From Qipengyuania_B sp965214525 (GTDB lineage Bacteria; Pseudomonadota; Alphaproteobacteria; Sphingomonadales; Sphingomonadaceae), in contig OZ243959.1 of assembly GCA_965214525.1 (NCBI GenBank), positions 1,488,001 through 1,552,000 of the forward strand: 64,000 bases of DNA, given 5' to 3'. The position numbers were made by a program, and so were the translations under genes. This document shows positions 1-10,315 of this stretch, piece after piece (the stretch's first letter is position 1; every line of letters begins with the position of its first letter). Below the pieces are notes generated by a model. It was not told the DNA's origin. It did not search any database and saw only the letters and a program-made list of their open reading frames with translations.

Positions 1-1
1 G

Positions 2-121
2 GCCCCGGAAGCGCAGCCCGGCGTTCCGGCGCCGGTCACCGGGGCACCTGGCCGTCTCCCCTCCCCCGGCTGGGTGCCCCACCCCCTTTCGCCTGGCGAA
101 CCCGAAGGAGAGAGCCAATGA
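2..121 (+). CDS. C-terminal end of a gene upstream of traC, probably TraV (partial)
   Basis: The second forward frame is open from the window edge to a TGA at 119-121, which overlaps the traC ATG as ATGA, the same coupling seen between the following tra genes. It encodes about 39 Pro/Gly-rich residues ending GEPEGESQ. In F-type transfer operons the gene before traC is usually traV, the outer-membrane lipoprotein of the core complex, which has a variable proline-rich tail. The other two forward frames are also open here, so the call rests on the overlap and on gene order. The gene starts outside the window. Confidence 0.4.
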   Translation, partial: APEAQPGVPAPVTGAPGRLPSPGWVPHPLSPGEPEGESQ

Positions 122-2667
122 ACCGTTCGCTCGCCTCGGCGCGCGACGCGCTGCTCTCCGGCCTGTTCGGCGATGCGCGGCAGGCCGACCATGCCCGGCC
201 GAGCTTCGCGCTCGACATGCTCTCGGACTGGCTCCCCTACCGCGTGTACGATGAAGGGCCGGGTCTCTATCGCAACGCGCATTCGAAGGGCTTCGTGCTC
301 GAAGTGACCCCGCTGATCGGGGCGGACGAACGCACCGGCGAAATCCTCGGGCAGTTCTTCTCCGAGAGCCTGCCGCAGGGCGCCTGCTTGCAGGTCCTGA
401 ACTTCGCTTCCCCCCGGATCGGAGCGATCGTCGGACCCTGGTTCGGTCCGCGCTACGAGCAGGGCGGGATCTACGAAGCCATCGCCAAGGCGCGGACCAA
501 CCGCCTCTACGACCTCGTCTGGCATTCGGGCTCGGCGCATGCGCCGTTCCACGCGCGCCATGTCCGCCTCGTGTTGTCGCTCGGCGTTCCCGTGCCCGGG
601 AGCGTCACCGACGCCGAGCTGACCGAATGCCGCGACGGGATGGCAGGGATGCTCAATTCGCTGGGTCTTGCCTCCAACCGGCTCGAACCGGCCGGACTTC
701 TCGCGCTGATCGACGAGCTGACCTCGCCGACCACCGCGCGCGAGCTCGATCTTACGCACTGGAACCGCGAGGACACGCTCGACGTCCAGGCGATCCGCCG
801 CGATATAGAACTTGAGGTCGAGGACGACCGGCTGATCCTCCGGACCGAGCGGTTCCGCGAGACCGGACGCAGCCGCGACGGTATTCCCCAGATGGGCACC
901 TGCTATCCCGACCGCTTCGACGTGCGCCATTACGGCGTTCGTTCGACCCCCGAGCGCTGGGCACCGTGGGAATGCGCGCGGCTCATCGGCGACATGTTCA
1001 CCGACAAGCTGCGCTTTCCCTGTCCCGCCGCGACCATGTTGTGCCTCCACTATCCCGACCAGGAAGCGGCCTCGGCGCGCGCAGGCTACAAGTTCATGCG
1101 CACTACCAGCCTGTCGGAGACCAGGAGCGCGCGCTTCCTGCCGAGGCTTTCTGAGCAATCGGCCGAATGGAAGCATGTCCAGGCCGAGCTCCAGGCGGGC
1201 AAGAAGCTGGTCAAGTTGTTCTACGGACTCACCACCATCTCGCCGTTGGGGGATGGCGACGCGCACGAACGCACGGTCAAGGCGATCTACAAGGCCGCCG
1301 GTTGGGACCTCGCCGACGAACGTTTCCTCCAGTTGCAGGGTCTCGTCGCGGCCTTCCCGCTGAGCCTTGCCGACGGGCTGGTCCACGACCTTGCGCGCCT
1401 TAAGCGCTTCCGCACCATGCTCTCGACCACCGCGGCGAACATCGCCCCGCTGCAGGGCGAGTATCTCGGCGGCGCAATCCCGCATCTGCTGCTCCTGGGA
1501 CGACGCGGCCAGCCCTTCTGGTGGTCGCCATTCGAAAACACTGCCGGCAATCACAATATAGCGATCTGCGGCAAGTCGGGCTCGGGCAAGTCGGTACTGC
1601 TGCAGGAGCTCTGCACAGCGCTCCGCGGTGCGGGCGCCAAGGTCGTGGTGATCGACGACGGGCGCAGCTTCGAGCATTCGGTCAAACTGCAGGGCGGACG
1701 CTTCGTCGAGTTCACGCTCGCCTCGGGCTTTTCCCTGAACCCATTCTCGATGGTCGACGATGCCCGCGCGCACGAAGACGAGGATTACCGCCTCGACTGC
1801 TTCGCCATGATCAAGGCAATCGTTGGCCAGATGGCACGGCCGAGTGCAGCCCCCTTGGACACCGAGCGCGGCCTCATCGACCGGGCAGTGACGCAGGTCT
1901 GGGAAGCGCTCGGCAGCGGCGGCGCGATCGACGATGTCGCACATACACTCCATCAAAGCGAGAACGAGGCGGGCAAGGATTTGGCGACTGCGATCGCGCC
2001 CTTCTGCCGCGGTGGCAGCTATGCCGGGTTCTTTTCCGGCAAGGCGAGTTTCGCGCTTGAGGACGATTTCACCGTCTTCGAGATGAGCGATCTCGCGAGC
2101 CGCGAGGAACTGCGAAGCGTCGTCCTTTCGGCGATCATGTTTATGACCGGCCAGGCGATGACGCGGAGTTCGCGCAGCACCAAGAAACTGCTGCTGATCG
2201 ATGAAGCCTGGGCGATGCTCAAGGGCGGCTCGATGGGCGAGTTCGTCGAGACCTACGCCCGCACCGCACGCAAATATGGCGGCGCGCTCGCCACCGCCAC
2301 CCAGTCGCTCAATGACTATTACAAGTCCGATGGCGCGCGCGCCGCGCTCGAGAACAGCGACTGGATGCTGGTGCTCCAGCAGAAGCCCGAGACCATTGCC
2401 GATTTCCGCAAGGAAGCCCGGCTCGACATGGACGACCGCACCGAAACGCTGATCCGCAGCCTCAAGCGCTCGGGCAGTGAATACAGCGAGATCTACCTGA
2501 AGGGTCCCGAGGTTGAAGCCGTCGGGCGGCTCGTGCTCGATCCGCTCTCGGCGACGATCTTCTCCTCCGATCCCGACACCTATGCCGCGATCCGCCGCCA
2601 TGTCGAAAGCGGCATGCCGCTCGAACGCGCGGTCGCGCTCGTCGCCGGCGTGGAAGGAGGCGCATGA
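118..2667 (+). CDS. traC: F-type T4SS ATPase TraC
   Basis: TraC is the VirB4-like cytoplasmic ATPase that powers pilus assembly and substrate transfer. The 849-residue product has a Walker A motif GKSGSGKS at residues 485-492 and a Walker B LLLIDEAWAML around 691-700, with an N-terminal TraC/VirB4 region before them. Its length matches the family (F TraC is about 875 residues). The ATG has a strong Shine-Dalgarno AAGGAGAGA 5 bases upstream and overlaps the preceding stop (ATGA). Its own stop overlaps the next start in the same way, so it belongs to one long operon running to traG. Confidence 0.95.
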   Translation: MNRSLASARDALLSGLFGDARQADHARPSFALDMLSDWLPYRVYDEGPGLYRNAHSKGFVLEVTPLIGADERTGEILGQFFSESLPQGACLQVLNFASPRIGAIVGPWFGPRYEQGGIYEAIAKARTNRLYDLVWHSGSAHAPFHARHVRLVLSLGVPVPGSVTDAELTECRDGMAGMLNSLGLASNRLEPAGLLALIDELTSPTTARELDLTHWNREDTLDVQAIRRDIELEVEDDRLILRTERFRETGRSRDGIPQMGTCYPDRFDVRHYGVRSTPERWAPWECARLIGDMFTDKLRFPCPAATMLCLHYPDQEAASARAGYKFMRTTSLSETRSARFLPRLSEQSAEWKHVQAELQAGKKLVKLFYGLTTISPLGDGDAHERTVKAIYKAAGWDLADERFLQLQGLVAAFPLSLADGLVHDLARLKRFRTMLSTTAANIAPLQGEYLGGAIPHLLLLGRRGQPFWWSPFENTAGNHNIAICGKSGSGKSVLLQELCTALRGAGAKVVVIDDGRSFEHSVKLQGGRFVEFTLASGFSLNPFSMVDDARAHEDEDYRLDCFAMIKAIVGQMARPSAAPLDTERGLIDRAVTQVWEALGSGGAIDDVAHTLHQSENEAGKDLATAIAPFCRGGSYAGFFSGKASFALEDDFTVFEMSDLASREELRSVVLSAIMFMTGQAMTRSSRSTKKLLLIDEAWAMLKGGSMGEFVETYARTARKYGGALATATQSLNDYYKSDGARAALENSDWMLVLQQKPETIADFRKEARLDMDDRTETLIRSLKRSGSEYSEIYLKGPEVEAVGRLVLDPLSATIFSSDPDTYAAIRRHVESGMPLERAVALVAGVEGGA

Positions 2668-3083
2668 TGGTGCTCGAGACCACCACGCTCGTCGACCGCG
2701 TGCCGCTTCCGACTGCCAAACGCGCCCGCGAAAAGCATCGCGCCGTAAACTGGCTCGCGCTGTTCCAGGGCACCTGCCTCGTCCTCCTCGAAGCAGCAGG
2801 CTTCGCTGTGAGCACGCTGCTGCTGGTCCTCGGTCTGCCGCTTTTCGTTTTTCTACTCATCGCCGGCTGGGACCTCACGGCGCTGTTCGCGCAGCTCGGC
2901 AACCTCGCCGATCACTACCGCACTGCCGAGCCGATCGCGCGGCACCTCTTCGCGCAGGACCTCCAGATCGCCTTCCTCAGCTCCGCTGGCGGGCTCGCGC
3001 TGCTGCGGCTGCCAAGCTTCCTGCGCCGCCTCGACCGCCGCCTTTGCCGCCAAAACAACGAGGGATATCCCCGCCATGGATAG
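2664..3083 (+). CDS. Small membrane protein between traC and trbI
   Basis: The 139-residue product has hydrophobic stretches around residues 33-70 (one long or two closely spaced membrane segments) and a possible third around 103-118, followed by a basic C-terminus (LRRLDRRLCRQ). It resembles no F tra protein I can name. The start codon overlaps the traC stop (ATGATG, so the second ATG at 2667 is an equally good start) and its end overlaps trbI by 8 bases, so it is co-translated with the transfer operon. An inner-membrane accessory of the secretion system is likely by position only. Confidence 0.75.
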   Translation: MMVLETTTLVDRVPLPTAKRAREKHRAVNWLALFQGTCLVLLEAAGFAVSTLLLVLGLPLFVFLLIAGWDLTALFAQLGNLADHYRTAEPIARHLFAQDLQIAFLSSAGGLALLRLPSFLRRLDRRLCRQNNEGYPRHG

Positions 3084-3456
3084 ACTGAACCTCCCGCTTC
3101 GCCAGCTAGGCCCGAAACTCCTCGCCGTAGCGGTGCTTGTTGCCGCGCTGCTGTGGGGCGCATGGCTTACCCAGCAGGTCACCAGCTCCCCCAAGCAGCG
3201 GATCGTCACTGTCCGGCTCGCCGAGACCATCGGCACATTCGTTGAGGAGGCCGCGCGCGCCGATGCCGATCCGGCGGTCGTCCAGGCTGCGAGCCTTGCC
3301 TATCTCAAGGCCGCCGAGGCAGCAGTCGCAGACATGGGCCGCGACGGCCGCGTGGTGCTCGTCGCCGAGGCAGTGCTCGCCGGGGCAGCCGAAGATGCGA
3401 CCCCCGAACTCGAACGGCGCATTGCGGACGAGCTCGCCGGGGAGAAGCAGCCATGA
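3076..3456 (+). CDS. trbI: F-type conjugation protein TrbI
   Basis: TrbI is a small inner-membrane protein that affects F-pilus outgrowth and retraction. The 126-residue product matches the family length (F TrbI is 128). It has one N-terminal membrane segment (about 15-33, LLAVAVLVAALLWGAWL) followed by a periplasmic helical domain containing VTVRLAETIGTFVEEAA and the VVLVAEAVLAGA stretch typical of this family. It sits directly before the peptidase and traW genes, the expected place, and overlaps both neighbours by a few bases. Confidence 0.8.
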   Translation: MDRLNLPLRQLGPKLLAVAVLVAALLWGAWLTQQVTSSPKQRIVTVRLAETIGTFVEEAARADADPAVVQAASLAYLKAAEAAVADMGRDGRVVLVAEAVLAGAAEDATPELERRIADELAGEKQP

Positions 3457-3959
3457 GCCTGCCCCGCTCGCTACGCCGTCCGCTGCTGCTTTCGGGCCTC
3501 GTCCTGCTGCCGCTCGCCTGGGCGCCGCTCGATGCCTTCAGCAAGGACCACGCCTTTCTCATCAATGCGAGCCCGAGCCTCCCCAACTGGGCGTTCTGGC
3601 TCGACAAGAAGGCAGCGATCCAGCGCGGCAGCCTTATTTTCTTCGAGCCGCCGCGAAGCGAACTCGTCGAAAGACATTTCGGTGAAGGGCCGCAGATGTT
3701 CGGCAAGCGCGTGCTGGGCATGCCGGGCGATGTCGTGCGCCATGAGGGCGACGCGGTCTTCATCAACGGCAGGAAGGTTGCGAGCCTGCTCAAGGTCACG
3801 CGCCTCGGCGTTCCGCTCACGCGGGGCCCCGAAGGCGTGATCCCCGAGGGTTGCTACTATACCGGCACCAGCCATCCACGCGGGCTCGACAGTCGCTACG
3901 GCGAAATCGGCTTCGTCTGTCGTGGGCAGATCCTCGGTAGCGGGAGGACGATCCTGTGA
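3453..3959 (+). CDS. S26 family signal peptidase-like transfer protein
   Basis: This is a 168-residue serine peptidase of family S26, the signal peptidase/RP4-TraF type. It has an N-terminal hydrophobic anchor (residues 10-26), a likely nucleophile Ser42 in the SLP context, and a likely general base Lys85 in GKRVLGMPGD, the conserved KRxxGxPGD box. RP4 TraF matures and cyclises pilin; here the enzyme probably processes pilin or another exported transfer protein. It overlaps trbI and traW by 4 bases each. It should not be confused with the thioredoxin-like TraF further downstream. Confidence 0.85.
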   Translation: MSLPRSLRRPLLLSGLVLLPLAWAPLDAFSKDHAFLINASPSLPNWAFWLDKKAAIQRGSLIFFEPPRSELVERHFGEGPQMFGKRVLGMPGDVVRHEGDAVFINGRKVASLLKVTRLGVPLTRGPEGVIPEGCYYTGTSHPRGLDSRYGEIGFVCRGQILGSGRTIL

Positions 3960-4587
3960 TGCGCCCCCTCCTTCCGCTTGGCGCCCTTCTCCTCGCCGCG
4001 CTTCCTGCGAGCCTGCAGGCACGAGACTATGGCCAGCGCGGCGCGGTGTTTCCGGTGATCGAGCGCGACCTCCTCGAACAGATCCACACGCGCCTAGCGC
4101 AGATGGAAAAGTCGGGCGAGACCGCGAAGCTCAACCAGGAATTGAAGCGCCGCACCATAGCGCGGGTCAACCGTCCCGACCCGGTCGCCGGCCTGATCCG
4201 CGCGCACGAAAGCCGCAGCTGGCCCTTCGATCCGACGATCACACTCGCCGCCGATATCCGGGAGGCCAAGGGCGAGCTCATCCATGCGGCCGGAACGCGG
4301 GTCAATCCGCTCGATAGCGTCGCGCTGCGTGTCCCTCTGCTCTTCCTCGACGGCGACGATCCGGCGCAGATCGCCTGGGCACTCAGGCAAGACCCCAATG
4401 CCAAGCTAATCCTCGTCAAAGGCGCGCCGCTTGAGCTGATGAAAGCCCGCCAGCGAAGGTTCTATTTCGACCAGGGCGGAAATCTCACCGAAAAGTTCGG
4501 CATCAGGGCCGTGCCCGCCCGGGTGCGCCAGAACGGGCGTGTCCTCGAAGTGAGCGAGATCGCGTTACCGCCCCGAAAGGCCAAGCC

Positions 4588-4591
<4 letters not shown>
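3956..4591 (+). CDS. traW: F-type conjugation protein TraW
   Basis: TraW is a periplasmic assembly protein of F-type systems that acts with TraU and TrbC in pilus extension. The 211-residue product begins with a signal peptide (hydrophobic to about residue 20, likely cleavage after LQA before RDYG). The family pattern follows: RGxVFPVIERDLLEQI near the mature N-terminus, SWPFDPTITLAADI in the middle, and a C-terminal thioredoxin-like region with KLILVKGAP and KFGIRAVPARV. It overlaps both neighbours by an ATGA. Confidence 0.93.
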
Positions 4592-6349
<1,758 letters not shown>

Positions 6350-6353
<4 letters not shown>

Positions 6354-8179
6354 AACACCCGATTAAGCTCGCCGTGACCGCTTTTACGGCGCTCCTCCTC
6401 ACCGCGAGCGCCGCAGCCCAGCAGCAGGACGCGAAGGCCGACGGCAAGGCCTTTGCCGAGAGCCTGCGCGGCGAGGCCCAGCAGGCGGCACAGCAACAGC
6501 CGAACACTGCGACCCTCCCCAACTACGATCGCAACGCGGTCCGGGGGATCGAGACGCTCGCGCAGGATCCCGACCGGATCGAGGGCAATGCGGCGGCAGT
6601 GGCGAGCGGCCACCAGGGTTACCGCGCGATGCGCGACAGTGTGGCCAACCGCGCGCGTTTCGATCCGGGCGAGATCGAGGACGTCATTGCGCGCAGCCTC
6701 GCGATCAACGAGAGCCCGCTCGACTACACCAGCGGCATGGCGATCGCCGGGGGCCAGGGCTCCTGCGTCCCGCTGCCTCCCGGATCGGGCTCGGCCGGGA
6801 CCTACACCGCGACCTGCAACACCGGCACTCGGATCGACCAGTCGGCGGGCCAGTGCGCGGTGCCGCTGGCAACGACAGTGAGCCAGCTTCCGCAGTACCA
6901 CTACCTGTGCAACCGGTTCGGCGACTTCAACGGCTCCGGCGAGCCCGAGTGCGCCGGGTTCGACGGCTATTCCTGCCGCGTGACGGGACGGCGCGACACC
7001 TGCCTGCAGTGGAGTTCCTCGGGCGGACGTCCGTGGTGTTCCGAGCCGGGCGACCCGATCACCGAATTGACCTGCGACGAGCAAGTCCCGGGGCAGACAC
7101 CCTACATGGTCACTACTGCGACCACGGTCACGACGACCCCCGACGAGAGCCAGTGCTCAGGCTTTGCCGACAATGGCGACTGCACGCTCGATACCGAGAT
7201 CTGCACCGATGCCGATCCGCAGACCCGAATCGTGAACGGCGTCTCGGTCACACGACCGTGCTGGGAATGGCAGCGCAGCTACACCTGTACCTCGCGCGAA
7301 ACGGCGACCGACTGCTCGGACATCGAAAGCCAGGGCACCTGCCGTTTCTTGCGCGAGGAATGTCTCACCGATGAGGTCCCATGCGAGACCTGGGAGCGCA
7401 TCTACGAATGCCCACTCCCGGCAACAGACAGCACCACGCAGTATGTCTGCGACGGCGATGTCTATTGCATCGATGGCAGCTGCGAGACGATCGAGCGCAC
7501 CGCGAACGACGAGTTCAAGGATGCCGCGGTCGCATTGCATGCAATGGACGAAGCGCGCGGACAGTTCGACCCGAATACGCTGACGCTGTTCCGCGGCACG
7601 CGCAACACCTGCTCGTCCAAGGTCTTCGGCGTGCTCAATTGTTGCAAGGGCAAGGGCTTTCCGCTCATTCCGGGCATCAGCCTTCTGGTCGCGCTTGGCT
7701 GTGATCGCGAGGAAGTGCTGCTCCACCAGCGCGATGCGCAGGGGCTGTGCGCCTATGTCGGGACCTACTGTTCGGACAAGTTCCTCGGCGTCTGCCTGAC
7801 CAAGAAGAAGGTCTATTGCTGCTTCGAGAGCAAGCTCTCGCGGATCCTGCAGGAGCAGGGCCGCAAGCAGCTTCCCAAGCCCTGGGACAAGCCCAAGGAA
7901 GAACAGTGCGAGGGGTTCACCCTCGACGAGTTCGCCCGGCTCGATTTGAGCCGGATGGATTTCAGCGAGGTCTATGCCGAGTTCACCGATGCCGCGCGGC
8001 TGCCCGACGAACTCGAGACCAGCATCCTCATCCAGCAGAAGATCGACGACTATTACGCAAGGGCGGCCAATGACCCATCTCTATCTCCTCACCGCGCTTG
8101 CGCTTGGCTTCGCTGCGCTCCCCGCCGCTCCGGCCCTGGCCCAGGAAAGGCAGGAAACTGCATCGACCACCGCGGCTGA
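6350..8179 (+). CDS. traN: F-type mating-pair stabilisation protein TraN
   Basis: TraN is the outer-membrane adhesin that stabilises mating pairs by contacting recipient porins. The 609-residue product is close to F TraN (602). It has a signal peptide (SAAAQQQ near residue 24) and a long, very cysteine-rich central region (about 140-520) as expected for the family. The start is at the trbC stop (ATGA). The C-terminus runs about 110 bases into traF, and the last 34 residues are an out-of-frame reading of the TraF signal peptide. The natural end may therefore be near 8070. Confidence 0.93.
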
Positions 8180-8882
8180 CGCGCTCTACTGCGAAGAGCG
8201 CAGGCTCGGCTACTGGTTCTACTGCGTCAAACCTGTGCCCGCGGAGGAACCGCAAGCGCCTGAAATCGAGCCGGTCGCGGCGACGCAGGAACTCGATGCG
8301 ATCACCGCCGAGCTACGCGAGTTGAAGGCCCGCGCGATCGTCTATCCCACCGAAGCGAATGTGGCGGCCTATATCCGCCTCCAGCGCGCGCAGCTCGATC
8401 GCGCCTCGCTCTTCTCCGATGTCTGGCAGCGCGCGATCTGGCAGGACCCCGAACTCGACTACACGCTCGAGCGGCCGGTCGGCGCGCTCGCAAAGAAACA
8501 GTGGCAGGATGCCCGCAGCGCCGAGCGCGACAGCGTGATGGCGCGGCTCTCGCAGCGCTACGGCCTGTTCTATTTCTACAGCTCGACCTGCGCACCCTGC
8601 GAAGTGATGAGCCCGATCGTCAAGGGCGTCGCCGAGCGCTGGCGCATCACCGTGCGCGCGATCTCGACCGATGGCGGACCCTCGCGCCATTTCCCGGACT
8701 ACAAGGTCGAGACCAACCAGCGCGCCAGGCTCGGCCTCGAAGGCAAGGCCACGCCGGCGCTCGTGCTGTGGGACAGCGTGACCAAGCGACCGATCCCGAT
8801 CGGTTACGGCGTGCTCTCGGCCGACGAACTCCAGGACCGCATCTACCTCCTCACCTCGAAGGAAGCCGGACATGATTACTAG
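8070..8882 (+). CDS. traF: Thioredoxin-like conjugation protein TraF
   Basis: TraF (F-type) is a periplasmic thioredoxin-fold protein of the pilus assembly group. The 270-residue product has a signal peptide (ALALGFAALPAAPALAQ), an ALYCEERRLGYWFYC segment typical of the family, and a thioredoxin-like domain with a CxxC active site, STCAPCEV, around residues 174-177. Unlike F TraF it keeps both cysteines, so it may act as a disulfide enzyme for TraU, TraN and TraH. The ATG at 8070 has only a weak ribosome site (AAGGGCGG). It overlaps traH by 11 bases. Confidence 0.92.
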   Translation: MTHLYLLTALALGFAALPAAPALAQERQETASTTAADALYCEERRLGYWFYCVKPVPAEEPQAPEIEPVAATQELDAITAELRELKARAIVYPTEANVAAYIRLQRAQLDRASLFSDVWQRAIWQDPELDYTLERPVGALAKKQWQDARSAERDSVMARLSQRYGLFYFYSSTCAPCEVMSPIVKGVAERWRITVRAISTDGGPSRHFPDYKVETNQRARLGLEGKATPALVLWDSVTKRPIPIGYGVLSADELQDRIYLLTSKEAGHDY

Positions 8883-10308
8883 CATTCGCAATGCGGCGCT
8901 GACCCTCGCCGCCGCCAGCATGATCGCTTCCCCGCTTGCCGCCAACGTTGGCGACAGCATGGACCGCTTCATGGACGACATGGGCGCGGCGGCCAATGTC
9001 ACGGGTCCGACCGCCTTCGAAGGCCAGTCGGCAGGCTATTACAGCCTCGGCAATGTCTGGACGCGCTTCCCCCAGAAGACGACTAGCATCGCCAATCTCC
9101 AGCTGCCGCGTGCCCGCGCTGGTTGCGGCGGTATCGATATCTTCGCCGGGTCCTTCTCCTTCATCAACGCAAGCGAGATGGTCGCGCTTCTGAAGGCGGT
9201 CGCGAACAACGCGGTCGGGTTCGCCTTCAGCCTCGCGATCGATACCGTTTGCCCCGAGTGCAACAAGATCATGCAGGAGTTCAGCCAGAAGGCGCAACTC
9301 ATGAACAACCTCTCGATCAACTCCTGCGAAATGGCGCAGGGGCTGGTCGGCGGCCTGTGGCCCAAGGGTGATTTGGCCGACAAGGCGATCTGCGAAGCAA
9401 TCGGCAATTCGGAAGGCATCTTCACCGACTATGCCGCGGCCAAGCACGGCTGCGGCACGCGCGGGCAGCGCGCCTCGACCAATGAAGGCGCCGGTGCCGA
9501 TTACGCCGACGTCAATCCCGGCGTAGCCCGCAACTACACCTGGCACGTCCTCAAGAAGAGCGCCTTTTTCAACCCCGGTGGCACTTTCGACCGCGAGCTT
9601 GCCGAATACGCCATGACGCTCATCGGCACGGTGATCTACGTGCCGCCCAAGGACGATGAGGCAGGCAAGTTCGTGCCATTTGCAGGCGATGCGTCGTCCA
9701 CCCTGGTGAGCGCGCTGCTCGACGGGACGCAGGGCCAGACGGTCAGGGTGTTCCGCTGCGACGAGACCGATCTTTGCCTCAATCCGACCTTCGAACAGAT
9801 GAGCCTTGCCAACGCCAAGGCGATCCGCCCGCGCGTCGCGCTGCTGATCGGCAACATGGTCGATGCGATCCGCGCCGACACCGCGATCGGCAATGCCGAG
9901 AAGGAACTGCTGCAAGTAGCCTCGGTCCCCTTGTACAAGATCCTCACCGTCCAGGCCGCCTATGGGCGCGGCATGCCGACCGATGATCGCGACACGCTCG
10001 CCGAGATCGCCAGCATCGACCTCCTCTATGCGATCCTCGACCGGATCGTGTCCGAAGCCGGGCGCTCGATGGCAAGCTTCATCGCCGCCGACGAAGCCAA
10101 GCTCGCGATCTGGCGCGGCCAGGTCGCCGAGGTTCGCACTGGCCTCGTCCAGCGGCAGGCGACCGGACAGGCCAAGGTCTCGGCGATCATGCAGATCATC
10201 GAGAAGACCGCGATGATCGAGAACGCGCTCGCCGCCTCGATGTCGCCTTCGATGTCCGCCGCGCTCGACTGGTCGCGTGGACTGCAGTCGCGCTCGATCG
10301 TCCCCTGA
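8872..10308 (+). CDS. traH: F-type conjugation protein TraH
   Basis: TraH is a periplasmic/outer-membrane-associated protein required for pilus assembly. The 478-residue product matches the family (F TraH is 458). It has an N-terminal signal peptide (cleavage near PLAANVG), the conserved MDRFMDDMGAAANVTGP segment right after it, and AGCGGIDIFAGSFSFINASEMV around residue 82-105, a family hallmark. Cysteine pairs follow (DTVCPECN and others), then a helical C-terminus. It overlaps traF by 11 bases and ends 7 bases before traG. Confidence 0.95.
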   Translation: MITSIRNAALTLAAASMIASPLAANVGDSMDRFMDDMGAAANVTGPTAFEGQSAGYYSLGNVWTRFPQKTTSIANLQLPRARAGCGGIDIFAGSFSFINASEMVALLKAVANNAVGFAFSLAIDTVCPECNKIMQEFSQKAQLMNNLSINSCEMAQGLVGGLWPKGDLADKAICEAIGNSEGIFTDYAAAKHGCGTRGQRASTNEGAGADYADVNPGVARNYTWHVLKKSAFFNPGGTFDRELAEYAMTLIGTVIYVPPKDDEAGKFVPFAGDASSTLVSALLDGTQGQTVRVFRCDETDLCLNPTFEQMSLANAKAIRPRVALLIGNMVDAIRADTAIGNAEKELLQVASVPLYKILTVQAAYGRGMPTDDRDTLAEIASIDLLYAILDRIVSEAGRSMASFIAADEAKLAIWRGQVAEVRTGLVQRQATGQAKVSAIMQIIEKTAMIENALAASMSPSMSAALDWSRGLQSRSIVP

Positions 10309-10315
10309 GGCGCGC

